Origin: Gammaproteobacteria bacterium UBA2679 | GTDB taxonomy: Bacteria; Pseudomonadota; Gammaproteobacteria; Pseudomonadales; Oleiphilaceae | DNA: 64,000 nucleotides | Direction: 5' to 3' | Assembly (NCBI GenBank): GCA_002354735.1 | Contig: DEMD01000011.1 | Coordinates: forward strand, 1-64,000 | In this document: positions 1 through 8,499 of the stretch, piece by piece | Numbering within the stretch: the stretch's first letter is position 1 | How the letters are laid out: each line of letters begins with the position of its first letter | Notes under the pieces: model-generated | Databases searched by the model: none | What the model saw: only the letters and a program-made list of their open reading frames with translations | What the model was told of the DNA's origin: nothing | Made by a program: the position numbers and the translations under genes

Positions 1-118
1 ATTAACCAGACGGGACACTAGTTCCCCAGCCGCACTCGCGGAGAGGCAGCGAGGCTGGGGATCTAGGCAATTATGGCCGGCGGAGCGAATTCACTTTCGA
101 CGGCTGAGGAAAAGTCGA

Positions 119-205
119 CAAGTCCTCCTGCTAGTAAGGGCGCTGTTGATCCCACTGGCACGGCAGTGCGGTGCTCTCCAGTGTCTTCACGGTGACAAAG
201 ATCAC
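119..205 (-). pseudogene. Relic of a PEP-CTERM-like protein (C-terminal end only)
   Basis: Read on the minus strand, 167 down to 120 encodes TAVPVGSTAPLLAGGL. This matches the sorting tail of the neighbouring protein at 320-865 (TAVPVGPTAPLLAAGL) at nearly every position. The matching upstream part (VTVKTLESTA against VTFFDSTA) lies in a different frame at about 203-170, so a frameshift separates the two halves. After the GGL the frame runs into unrelated residues instead of the hydrophobic helix and basic end. No start or signal peptide is visible. It looks like a decayed fourth copy of the family at 320-865, 1144-1713 and 4277-4843. The rest of 1-319 holds nothing I can support. Confidence 0.5.
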
Positions 206-319
206 CCGTGTAGTATAGCGCGCAGAGTCCATCGTCATGCAGCTCGGTAAGCGTAACCGGTCATTCAGTTGGGGCCGGTTACGACATGCACCAGACGTAG
301 GGGTCGTAGTCGAGTGCTA

Positions 320-865
320 TTATTTCTGCTTACGACGGAGCCAAAAGCCGGCCAAGCCAGCGGCCAGAAGTGGTGCGGTCGGACCGACAGGTACAGCAGT
401 GCTGTCGAAAAACGTCACGATAGTTGAGCCTGAAAATGTTTCCTGGTTATCGCTAGGACCACCCCGTCCTCCGAGGAAATGCTCGACAGTGTAGTCAAAA
501 GTATAGAGGTAGCTTTCTCCCAGCTTTGGGCCGTAAATAGCAGGCAATTTGCCTTCCTTTGTCACCCAGTCCAGCGCAAGACCCTTGTAAAAAATAGCCT
601 CAAGACCCCAAAGCGGGTCGATCGGGCCGTCTTCGATCCAGAAGCTAAAGTAATTTTCGCTCTCTACGGTCCATTCTCCGACCAGGCTGATAGCGACTGT
701 GTCAGGGTTCCCGTCTTCTATTTCATAGGAGTAAAGCGACGGGTCGAGCGCTGTGCTCGCGTTGATGTCGAGCTTGAGATGAGACGGGACATCGATGAAG
801 CTGGCTTGTACCGACATGGAGCACATTAGCACCCCCGCGATCGAAAACGCATTGAAATTGTTCAT
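320..865 (-). CDS. Secreted protein with PEP-CTERM-like sorting tail (copy 1)
   Basis: 181 residues. An N-terminal signal peptide (about 1-21, ending SVQA) is followed by an acidic, aromatic-rich body and a C-terminal tail (about 158-181): VPVGPTAPLL, a hydrophobic stretch and a basic RRKQK end. That tripartite tail is the layout of PEP-CTERM/VPLPA-type signals processed by exosortases. No exosortase gene is visible here. The start at 865 is set by a strong AGGAGGTG ribosome site 5-6 bases upstream. The body shares the FIDVP...DIN opening and the ESENYF region with the copies at 1144-1713 and 4277-4843, but lacks their pair of cysteines. Function unknown; probably exported and anchored or sorted at the cell surface. 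Confidence 0.8.
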   Translation of the reverse strand: MNNFNAFSIAGVLMCSMSVQASFIDVPSHLKLDINASTALDPSLYSYEIEDGNPDTVAISLVGEWTVESENYFSFWIEDGPIDPLWGLEAIFYKGLALDWVTKEGKLPAIYGPKLGESYLYTFDYTVEHFLGGRGGPSDNQETFSGSTIVTFFDSTAVPVGPTAPLLAAGLAGFWLRRKQK

Positions 866-1143
866 GATTACACCTCCTGTGGTTTATTGTTTATGTGCAA
901 TGCACGGGGGCAGAGTAACCCGATCAGGTGCCGAGGATCTGTACGTAGAAGGGGCAGGATTTACCTATTCTGCAACTCAGTCTGAGTGAGGTCGCAGAAC
1001 TCTCTCGGCGGTCAGCACCACTCGCGGCAGGAGCAGAAGCCGCTAGACATCTAGACGAGCGGCGCGTCAATCTGCGATGGCGATATTTTGCGGAAATCAA
1101 AGCGGGAGTTGTCTGGCGGATAATGCTAAATATCCGCGAGCGA

Positions 1144-1713
1144 CTATCGGCGCCTAATTGCGATACCGGCTAAGCCTAATGCTAGCAGAGGTGCTGTCGG
1201 GCCTACTGGTACGTCGATTTCTTGTTCGCCCTCAAAAAACGACACGAGCATCGATCCGGTAAGGCCCTCGCTTGAACTGATACAGTCAAATGAGCAGCCA
1301 ATATCCCAGTGATAAAGCGACACGTCATACTCGAATTTGTACGTTTCGCCAAACACTGGAGCGGTAAGCCGCTCTTTGCCTTCCTTGAGGTCGTATTGGT
1401 CTGCAGCGCCTATGAAGAAATGAGCCAATATATTACCGGCGGTGAAACCACCGTCTCCGGATATCGAGCCGTAGTAATTTTCGCTCTCCAAGGAGATTCG
1501 AAACCTCGGTATGATCGTTTCAGTCGACTCGAGGCCGTCGTCAAAGCTGTAGTCATAGTCGAAATGGTAGGCTTTCAATGCGCCTGTTTCGAATGTGGTA
1601 GGTGACTTGTTGATATCGTACTCAACTTTTTCGGGCAAGTTGATATAGGCCGCGCTGGCTGAAACGGAGCCGGCGAGCAGCCCCGCCATTGAAAGCACTT
1701 TGAGATAATTCAT
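1144..1713 (-). CDS. Secreted protein with PEP-CTERM-like sorting tail (copy 2)
   Basis: 189 residues from the ATG at 1713. This start is preferred over an upstream in-frame ATG at 1854 because it has AGGA about 8 bases ahead and begins directly with a signal peptide (1-21, ending SASA). The mature part opens YINLPEKVEYDIN, like the paralogues. It contains a CSFDC cysteine pair corresponding to CIDESC in copy 3. The tail (about 168-189) has VPVGPTAPLL, a hydrophobic helix and a terminal RRR, the PEP-CTERM-like arrangement. Same strand as copy 1, 278 bases away, so it may be separately transcribed. Function unknown; surface or exopolysaccharide association is inferred from the tail and the adjacent glycan genes. 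Confidence 0.8.
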   Translation of the reverse strand: MNYLKVLSMAGLLAGSVSASAAYINLPEKVEYDINKSPTTFETGALKAYHFDYDYSFDDGLESTETIIPRFRISLESENYYGSISGDGGFTAGNILAHFFIGAADQYDLKEGKERLTAPVFGETYKFEYDVSLYHWDIGCSFDCISSSEGLTGSMLVSFFEGEQEIDVPVGPTAPLLALGLAGIAIRRR

Positions 1714-1973
1714 GTGTGGTCCTGCTTTAGATTCTGACTCGGTGTAGAGCAAGGGATATAGTACGCGGAAGATATTACAGAGGATGAAAGTGTAAGCTGT
1801 AGATATTACAGGGAATATACTATTAGGCCGCAAATAAAGCCAGCCACTGCCCATGCCGTGCTACCGGTAGCGTTTAAGCATTGGAAAGCCGTCATTGGCT
1901 GCTGAAAGTTTCCCGAGGATCTCTCGCCTCTAGCTATCGAGCAAGTTCGCTAATCTTTGCTAGCCATCTCTGC

Positions 1974-3020
1974 TTAGCTTTTTTGCCCAAATACACCAAA
2001 GAGCATGGGGCCAAACGGAAGCCGCTTCAATATGTTTGCAGCCAGAAGTGACAGCATGAGAGTGATGACTACCGTGATACCAAAGCCGGCTATGCCCCCA
2101 AGCCCGATGAAAACAGCCGCCATGCTCACTGCTTTTAGAATGACAGGTGAGTGGAGCAGGTAAATCTCCATTGTGTTAGTTCCGATATAGTTCAACACCC
2201 TATTGTCCGGATTGATCTTCATCATTGCAGAAAACATGAACAACAGTGCTGCGTATTGAAGAAAGATGTGACTATCGAGGCTCAATCCTTTGTATAGAAA
2301 TAGCATCGTAAAAAATATAAGCGCCTGAAGCGCCAACATAGGCTTGCTGATCAATGCCTCACCCGCTCTTGCGAGCACGAGGCCGAGAACGTAAAACTGA
2401 ACCCCCCAAATTGCATGGAGAATAGGCTCTTGTCCATTGGGAATGGCAAGATAAGGGCTCGCTAAAGTCAGGCACAAGTTCCCTGAAACGATGACAGCCA
2501 AGGACACCAAATAGAAAACTGCTGCACTCTGAAGTCTGTACAGCCGGACAAAGAGAGACGAAAAGAGTCGAATAACAAAAAGGGAGAAGAGGAAATATAA
2601 CTGCGCAGAGAAGACGGCACCATATGCTTTCAAAGCGACTAAAGGAGCACTTGCACCTACGATCAGGTAGTCAGGGAAAACTCCCGCTCGCTCGAGAATA
2701 TAGCGGCAAAGGGTGTATAGGACCGTGAACAGAAACCACGGTACAAGTAGCCGCTTGACGCTGTTACTTATGAATGCCGCGTAGCTAAAAGCCTTTCGCT
2801 CAACGCCTCTTGCCAACAGGTACCCGTCAGCCAAAAAGAAAATCGGGACCGCAACCGTAGTCAGACCAAGTGACAGCCAGATGCGCTGGTTGAGCGAGAG
2901 ATCTAACACATAGCTTAGTGCGTGAATGCCGATAACGAGCACAACAGCAATTGCGCGCAGACTGTCGAGATAGTTGAGGCGAGAAGAGCTCACAGGTGGG
3001 CTAATCGTTAATGCAGTCAT
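1974..3020 (-). CDS. Acyltransferase family 3 membrane protein
   Basis: 348 residues with about ten hydrophobic segments. The first is preceded by RLNYLDSLRAIAVVLVIGIHA, with the histidine typical of the Acyl_transf_3 family (OafA, NodX, WecH relatives). These inner-membrane proteins move acetyl or other acyl groups onto sugars of surface polysaccharides. Length is usual for a stand-alone transferase without an SGNH domain. It lies 79 bases downstream of the secreted protein at 3100-3975 on the same strand. The sequence context is A+T-rich compared with the second half of the window. The acceptor cannot be read from sequence; a glycan of this cluster is likely. Confidence 0.85.
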   Translation of the reverse strand: MTALTISPPVSSSRLNYLDSLRAIAVVLVIGIHALSYVLDLSLNQRIWLSLGLTTVAVPIFFLADGYLLARGVERKAFSYAAFISNSVKRLLVPWFLFTVLYTLCRYILERAGVFPDYLIVGASAPLVALKAYGAVFSAQLYFLFSLFVIRLFSSLFVRLYRLQSAAVFYLVSLAVIVSGNLCLTLASPYLAIPNGQEPILHAIWGVQFYVLGLVLARAGEALISKPMLALQALIFFTMLFLYKGLSLDSHIFLQYAALLFMFSAMMKINPDNRVLNYIGTNTMEIYLLHSPVILKAVSMAAVFIGLGGIAGFGITVVITLMLSLLAANILKRLPFGPMLFGVFGQKS

Positions 3021-3099
3021 TCCACGACTCTGCGAACTCTATAAAATGCTTCAAAGATAGGCTACAGCCTACTTGATTAGAGGGGAAAATCCTCTGGAA

Positions 3100-3975
3100 T
3101 CAGTCAAGCTTCAAGTCAGCCGGTGGTGAGGGAACCGCAACAACATTTCTGTTAGCAGAGCCTACCGCTTCCCTCAAGTTCATTTCAAAATTGTCGATAC
3201 AAAACACCGTCGTCACACCCGGCAGTGGTCCACCGTTCATCCATCCTAACAAGTACCCTTGCTCGAGCGCATTACCCATGGTCGAATATTTTATCTGCTG
3301 TGGCAGCGGGGGGGCATATTCGCGCCCTACGATGTCCGGGTGATGGGTTCCTGTGAAAAACTCACCGTTCTTGTAAATCTCAACTTTTCCATAATCGCCG
3401 GGACCAGTGGCCAGTTCAATATAAACTTGTATTCGCTGCCAGGTGCCCGCTTTGTCTTTCAGAATTGGCTTTTTGGTCGCCAGCATGGAGTGGCCCATAT
3501 TGAACTTGTCGACCGCGAGATTCAGAGATGGCGTTGCTCCTCCGCTGGTTCCCCAGCTTTCGCTGCCAATTTGCACATTAGTGCGAAAGCCTCCGTAAGT
3601 GCCGCCCCAAATCTCGAAAAATTTGTGGTTGTTAATCGCGTGGGTGTAATTGGCGGGGACGTAGAGATCGTAGCTCATCTCCAGTTGAGTGGTTTTGAAC
3701 GGAAGCTTGAAGCGAAACTCCGCCCAGCTGTCGTCTGGCTCCGTTACTTTTGGATCAGAGATATCATAAGTGAAGGTGACTGTTTTTGCGCCTTTGGTAC
3801 CCGTTGTGCCTGGGCATGACTGGCCATAAGAGCTCATGTGACCACCAGTCCAAAAATTGGCGTTACGAGCCCCTTCGAAGTCATCTTTGAAGGTCCAGTC
3901 TGGATCGCTGATTTTAGTTTCGGCCTGGACTCCCGAAGCTAAAACCAAAAGCGAAGCGATGAATAGCTGTTTCAT
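3100..3975 (-). CDS. Secreted jelly-roll-like protein, possible polysaccharide lyase
   Basis: 291 residues from ATG 3975, which starts MKQLFIASLLVLASGVQA, a clear signal peptide. A GTG at 3985-3987 would add four residues and is less convincing. The mature part begins DWTFKDDFEGARNANFW and continues with alternating beta-type segments, including MSYDLYVPANY and NNHKFFEIWGG. This resembles concanavalin-like jelly-roll glycan lyases or lectin-like domains, but I cannot name the family. Catalytic residues are not assigned. It probably acts in the periplasm or outside on a polysaccharide, since it lies among glycan-modifying genes. An alternative is a non-catalytic carbohydrate-binding protein. 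Confidence 0.6.
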   Translation of the reverse strand: MKQLFIASLLVLASGVQAETKISDPDWTFKDDFEGARNANFWTGGHMSSYGQSCPGTTGTKGAKTVTFTYDISDPKVTEPDDSWAEFRFKLPFKTTQLEMSYDLYVPANYTHAINNHKFFEIWGGTYGGFRTNVQIGSESWGTSGGATPSLNLAVDKFNMGHSMLATKKPILKDKAGTWQRIQVYIELATGPGDYGKVEIYKNGEFFTGTHHPDIVGREYAPPLPQQIKYSTMGNALEQGYLLGWMNGGPLPGVTTVFCIDNFEMNLREAVGSANRNVVAVPSPPADLKLD

Positions 3976-4276
3976 GTATGAAGCCACCGTCTCTGAAAAT
4001 TGTTAGGGGATTCTACGGGATTCAGAGCAAACCTGCTGAGCCAACAGCCCCAAGTTCACAAATCCAGAAACCACCTAGATTAAGCCAAGTCTACAACATC
4101 ACGCCCTACGTAATGCTGCTGGTATTGTAGTAGAAGTGTAATTCCGCAGAGCGTGTCGCATTTCGTGCCCCGCTCTTGCATTAATTCTTCGCGGCAGCCG
4201 CACAGGCGAATTCTGGACACGCTCACGTATCTTGTAGACTGCCCATTCTCATCTCGGTAGCTAAAAGGATAAGCTA

Positions 4277-4843
4277 ATGAAAATATTTAGTATTCTCGCT
4301 ACAGCTGGCATTCTAGCGGCCCCTCTTTCTGCGCATGCAGGTTTTATCGATCTTCCTGATGCTGTTCAGTTTGATATCAATCAAAACCCGAGCACCTACA
4401 AGGTCGATTACAGCTTCGATTTTGACGATGGTGATCCTTTCACGGAAACAAGGTCTGTCATAACCTTTTACACGGTCGAAAATGAGAGCTATTACGATTG
4501 GTTCGATGACGGAGGGCTGAGCGTCGACTATGGCTTGTCCCATATCTTCCTCGGGCGAGGCAATATGGCTAGGGCCGCTGAGCAGGGTGCGGATCTTGAA
4601 AGGTCGGCAATATTTGGTCCAGTGCTCGGCGAGACATTCATTTTCAAGGTATCAGCAAACTTCTATCACTTCTGCATCGATGAAAGTTGCGAAGGTACAG
4701 AGGGTGTGCTCGAAAGCGGCTCGGCAACGATGCTCGTCTCCTTCTACGAAGGCGATGACGTCAATCAGGTGCCCGTTCCTGCTTCGGTCTCCCTGTTCGC
4801 AATTGGAGCAGCTGGTTTACTGGCGCGCCGCTTCAAGCGCTAA
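4277..4843 (+). CDS. Secreted protein with PEP-CTERM-like sorting tail (copy 3)
   Basis: 188 residues. The start has AAGGAT six to seven bases upstream. Signal peptide 1-21 (ending SAHA), then GFIDLPDAVQFDIN, the same opening as copies 1 and 2. A FCIDESC cysteine pair sits before the tail. The tail (about 165-188) reads VPVPASVSLF plus hydrophobic residues and ends RRFKR, which is closer to the classical VPxPxS PEP-CTERM form than the VPVGPTAP form of the other two. It is on the opposite strand from its paralogues, so the family has been rearranged as well as duplicated. Function unknown. Confidence 0.82.
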   Translation: MKIFSILATAGILAAPLSAHAGFIDLPDAVQFDINQNPSTYKVDYSFDFDDGDPFTETRSVITFYTVENESYYDWFDDGGLSVDYGLSHIFLGRGNMARAAEQGADLERSAIFGPVLGETFIFKVSANFYHFCIDESCEGTEGVLESGSATMLVSFYEGDDVNQVPVPASVSLFAIGAAGLLARRFKR

Positions 4844-4902
4844 GCGGAGGAGAAACACGCTGCTAAGTAGGCAGCGTGTAGTCGCCATTACCCTTTATGT
4901 GA

Positions 4903-5991
4903 CTACTTACCATTAAACATAAACGTTAGTACGCGGGATTTGGCTATCGCGAATTTATGTACCGCGAGCGCTAACATCATCACGATTGCCAGGGTGAAGA
5001 GAAACCCGATAAGGGGCGGTACTTGAAATTTTAGTAGGACCAGTCCCAGGACGACAACAAGAAGGTGGTGAACCAGGTATACCGAATAAGAAGCGTCAGA
5101 CAGGAATCTGAAGATGGGGGAGGGGTCGTTTGTCAGCCTGTAGAACAGTCCGAAACACAGCGCCACCGAGAACCATACGACCAGCATATGCAAATATTCG
5201 TCGAGAATCTTTAGGATGAAAGTGCTCTCATTTGTCCAGAAAAAATCTAAAGCTGCACCCAACGCTATGATGGCCATCAGCAGTAAAATCTTGAGTTGAG
5301 TTAAGGCGAACATGACTCGAGGGCGGGTCTGGAGCCAATAGCCGAAGGCAAAGAACTGCAGATAGAAAAGGATATCGTATCCCTGGATTATTCCAGCCAG
5401 GTCCCAGTAAAGCGGGAGACCAGCCAATCCTGCCGCTCTCAGGCCTATCGTGTACAAAGGCATGAGAAATAGCGTGAAGAACAACATCCGCTCAGGATGA
5501 TTCACCTGAAACGCCGACATCTTCTTGACGAACGATTTTTTGCTAAAAAAGAAGACAAGTGATGCGACAAGAAAATAGACGATTAGGTAGTTCAAAAACC
5601 ACAGATGCGACACCCAATCACCTTCGACGAAGAAATTGAACCATCCGCTGTCTTTCCAGCCACTCCAGTCGAGCAGCATAGCTTGTATTACATTGAGGGT
5701 GAGGCCTGTGCATATAAGCGGCACAGCTATGCGTCTCAAGCGAATACGCAGAAAATTTCTACCGCCGTACTTTTTTAGCGTCAGGATGCAAAAGTAACCT
5801 GACACCACAAAAAAAGCAGGCATCCGGAAAACATGGAGCACGCTGGCTACGGCTCCGGCAAACGGGCTCGATTCGGTATGATAGAGGAGCCAGCTTCGCT
5901 CAGGACTAAAAAGCTGGGCCGAGTGCAGCACTACGCCCAACATCATCAAGATGCCGCGCATTGCGTCAAGATAGAAAAGCCGGTTGTTCAA
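4903..5991 (-). CDS. OpgC-like acyltransferase (acyltransferase family 3)
   Basis: 362 residues, about ten transmembrane helices. It starts MNNRLFYLDAMRGILMMLGV with an early histidine (VVLHS) and has RMPAFFVVSGYFC, all typical of Acyl_transf_3 proteins near OpgC/MdoC, which transfer succinyl or acetyl groups to periplasmic glucans. It is the last gene of a minus-strand run that begins with the NodB deacetylase (8243) and CapK-like ligase (7363), with short gaps of 28 and 79 bases. It is paralogous to 10700-11833, sharing YLDAxRGILMM and FRMPAFFVVSG. The donor and acceptor are unknown; decoration of the cluster's polymer is inferred. Confidence 0.85.
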   Translation of the reverse strand: MNNRLFYLDAMRGILMMLGVVLHSAQLFSPERSWLLYHTESSPFAGAVASVLHVFRMPAFFVVSGYFCILTLKKYGGRNFLRIRLRRIAVPLICTGLTLNVIQAMLLDWSGWKDSGWFNFFVEGDWVSHLWFLNYLIVYFLVASLVFFFSKKSFVKKMSAFQVNHPERMLFFTLFLMPLYTIGLRAAGLAGLPLYWDLAGIIQGYDILFYLQFFAFGYWLQTRPRVMFALTQLKILLLMAIIALGAALDFFWTNESTFILKILDEYLHMLVVWFSVALCFGLFYRLTNDPSPIFRFLSDASYSVYLVHHLLVVVLGLVLLKFQVPPLIGFLFTLAIVMMLALAVHKFAIAKSRVLTFMFNGK

Positions 5992-6070
5992 AGCCTTCGT
6001 CCAAGGGAAAGACGTGAATTATGAATCAAGAACGCGGGCCGGCCTAGTGTTCATATGGTATAGCGATGAA

Positions 6071-7363
6071 TCAAGACTTCAAAGTGGATTCAAAATACTG
6101 CCGCTTTTTTCGCGTTGCATCAAACTTGTCTGGATACTGAATCTCGAAGTGAATATCACCGTCGAAATATCTTAGAAGTTCGCCCTGAACCGCGGCCTCG
6201 TGCTTCTTGTTGGCAGGGTCTTCAATTAACAGAGTGACTTTACCTGGTTCGGATTGCACAGCTTTGTAGCTCATCAGCAAATTATTCTGCAGTGCCAGAT
6301 TTTTGAACACGTAATAAAACGTCAGTGCCGGATAGGTACCGGTGGTTCCTATTACCTTGGCGCCTTTTCGTCCCGATATGTCCTTCACCAAGGGGTGGGC
6401 TCTGCCGCACTCACACAGCGAGTTGTCTAGAGTAACGGCGTCACCGAGGTTATATCGAATAATCGGGAACGAGTACGAAGCGAAATTAGTTACCAGCGCT
6501 TCGCCCTGATCATTTGTTTCAAGAAACAGGTTCTCCACGTTGATGTGCATGTTTCCTTGTGGACACTCGAACGCAATCAGGCCCGACTCTGCGGCTCCGT
6601 ATTCGCTGGTGACCTTCCGACCGAACGCCTGTAGAGATTCCCGGTGATATATATCGAGAATCATTTCTGAAGTTCCTTTGACCATTTTTAGCGCCGGCCG
6701 TTCTAGATTATTCTCATTAATTACCTTGGCGATTTCATAAACCATCGACGAGTAGCCGTTCAGAAAGCTCGCGTTGGCGAGTTTATGTGAGAAGCGGCCA
6801 ATTTCCTCGACGCTGTAATTGAAAAGACGAAACCTATTCTGCAATGCGTCCAAGAGCTTCACTTTTACAGCTTGGCGGCTAGAGATGTTGTATCCCCAGA
6901 GATAGCCGTTTCGGTCCCACGGCTTTACGCCGTACCAATCATAGGCCCGCATTACACTGGCCCGATTGAGCGAATCCCAACGCTCATTTCTGCGGAATTC
7001 AAGTGCGGCACCTGAGGTGCCTGAGGTTTCGGCAATACGCGTGAGCTCATCGAAATCTTGAGCGTGAACCGCTTTGTTCTCTGAAATCAGTACGCCCTTA
7101 GACGTTTCGGGAACTACTTTCAAGTCGTCGAAATCAGAGAACGTTTTAGGGTCGAAACTAGACTCAGCAAATAGCCTTCTGTAATAGGGCGAATGCTTGC
7201 CGGCAAACCTGAGGAACTGTGCTGCGTTCTTGAGCTGAACTTCGTGAAGCGCCTCTTTTCCCAGCCACTCCGATTGTTTCAGCTCATCATACTGCCGGAA
7301 CAACGAAGGATTTCTGCGTTTAGCACCTTGCTCAAAAATTAAACGAGCCAAGTTCTTGTTCAT
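6071..7363 (-). CDS. CapK-like AMP-binding ligase (phenylacetate-CoA ligase family)
   Basis: 430 residues. The adenylate-forming loop AETSGTSGAALEF, a YGAAESG segment and RYNLGD place it in the phenylacetate-CoA ligase/CapK family. CapK members occur in capsule and exopolysaccharide loci, including PEP-CTERM/exosortase loci, where their substrate is unproven. The enzyme would activate a carboxylic acid as an acyl adenylate in the cytosol, and could supply an acyl donor. It follows the NodB-like gene by 28 bases and precedes an acyltransferase by 79 bases, so ligase and transferase are probably cotranscribed. No strong ribosome site is seen before ATG 7363. Four cysteines around CECGRAHP may form a metal site. 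Confidence 0.82.
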   Translation of the reverse strand: MNKNLARLIFEQGAKRRNPSLFRQYDELKQSEWLGKEALHEVQLKNAAQFLRFAGKHSPYYRRLFAESSFDPKTFSDFDDLKVVPETSKGVLISENKAVHAQDFDELTRIAETSGTSGAALEFRRNERWDSLNRASVMRAYDWYGVKPWDRNGYLWGYNISSRQAVKVKLLDALQNRFRLFNYSVEEIGRFSHKLANASFLNGYSSMVYEIAKVINENNLERPALKMVKGTSEMILDIYHRESLQAFGRKVTSEYGAAESGLIAFECPQGNMHINVENLFLETNDQGEALVTNFASYSFPIIRYNLGDAVTLDNSLCECGRAHPLVKDISGRKGAKVIGTTGTYPALTFYYVFKNLALQNNLLMSYKAVQSEPGKVTLLIEDPANKKHEAAVQGELLRYFDGDIHFEIQYPDKFDATRKKRQYFESTLKS

Positions 7364-7391
7364 CGTGGATAACTCGGCATTGAAACTAGCC

Positions 7392-8243
7392 TCAATTGTG
7401 GTGATCTCGTCGAACGGACTTCAGCAGATCTACAGTGAGTTGATATGGATGCGTATACCACTCGGAGATGGCTACACGGTTTAGCGAGTAGGGGTCACTA
7501 GCAGCAGTTACAGTACCGCCAAAACATGACAAGCAACACTGGAAACCGGCATCCTGAATAATTCTGCGGCCGGACTCGGTAATGTTTTCTTTCCCACCGT
7601 AAGGATATGCGAAAAGAGACACTGGCTCTCCACCGAGCTCACTCGTCAAAGCATCTCTTGAATTCTCGACTTCACGCCTGATCTCAGGTTCGGAAAGCGT
7701 ACCTAGGTCTGCATGCGTTACCGTATGGGCGCCAACGTCGAAGCCGTCGTTTGCTAGCTTTCGAACTTCCTCCCAAGACATCCACGCGGGGGACGGCAGA
7801 TATTTCTCGTCCCACCAGGCGATTGTTTCATTGCCGATGAAGCCTGTGGTGACAAAAAAGGAGGCCGGCAGCCCCAATTCTTTCAGAATCGGGGCTGCAT
7901 TGAGGTAATTGTCTCTGTAGCCGTCGTCAAAAGTGATAACAAGCTTTCCTGCTATTGACTGTTTGTCGTTCAGAAGCTGAATCATTTCGTGTAAAGAAAT
8001 AACATCAAAATGACGCTTGAAAAATGCACAAAACATGCGGAACTTGCTTTCTGAGCATGTGAGGCTATCACTCAGGTCATCGTTGACCCGGTGAAACGCC
8101 ACGATTACCCCTCGACTCTTTGTAAAGCGTTCGAACTCGGGGCTTTTAAGCAGGTAGCGACCGTAGTAACTACGTAGCCATGCCTTCACGAGCCCGTACA
8201 GCTTTAGCGGCCGACTTCCTGGAAGAGAAAGCGCCCAAGTCAT
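7392..8243 (-). CDS. NodB-type polysaccharide deacetylase
   Basis: 283 residues. The NodB fold is shown by TFDDGY at 104-109 (catalytic base and metal aspartates), the metal-binding HTVTH at 173-177, and FAYPYGG downstream. Such enzymes remove N- or O-acetyl groups from polysaccharides; a subgroup is found with PEP-CTERM/exosortase gene sets. No cleavable signal peptide is obvious; the first 40 residues are basic and mildly hydrophobic, so location is uncertain. It is the first gene of the run 8243 to 4903 and is divergent from the SGNH hydrolase at 8500. Together with two acyltransferases it implies active adjustment of acetylation on the polymer. Confidence 0.88.
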   Translation of the reverse strand: MTWALSLPGSRPLKLYGLVKAWLRSYYGRYLLKSPEFERFTKSRGVIVAFHRVNDDLSDSLTCSESKFRMFCAFFKRHFDVISLHEMIQLLNDKQSIAGKLVITFDDGYRDNYLNAAPILKELGLPASFFVTTGFIGNETIAWWDEKYLPSPAWMSWEEVRKLANDGFDVGAHTVTHADLGTLSEPEIRREVENSRDALTSELGGEPVSLFAYPYGGKENITESGRRIIQDAGFQCCLSCFGGTVTAASDPYSLNRVAISEWYTHPYQLTVDLLKSVRRDHHN

Positions 8244-8499
8244 AGCGTGTTCAAGACTGAGTTTAAGATTTTGAAAGTGTGCAAAAAATCACTCACTGAC
8301 CTTTGGATGGGTTCGCCTTTAGCATATGAAGAATGCGCTTTGGCTAAGCTCAATGTACATTCCGATAAGTCTAGCAGTAAAGGTTCAATCGGACGATGCT
8401 TTGCACCCCAAAGCACTTCATTTGCCCCAGCATTTGGCGGTATCTACTCTAATTCGGTAATTTTGCTATCAGACCTGTAAGTCAAATTAGGAGCAGTAA

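Noticed and set aside
8247..8480. 77-codon frame between NodB and SGNH genes
   Set aside because: No ribosome site, no family pattern, and it fills a divergent promoter region.
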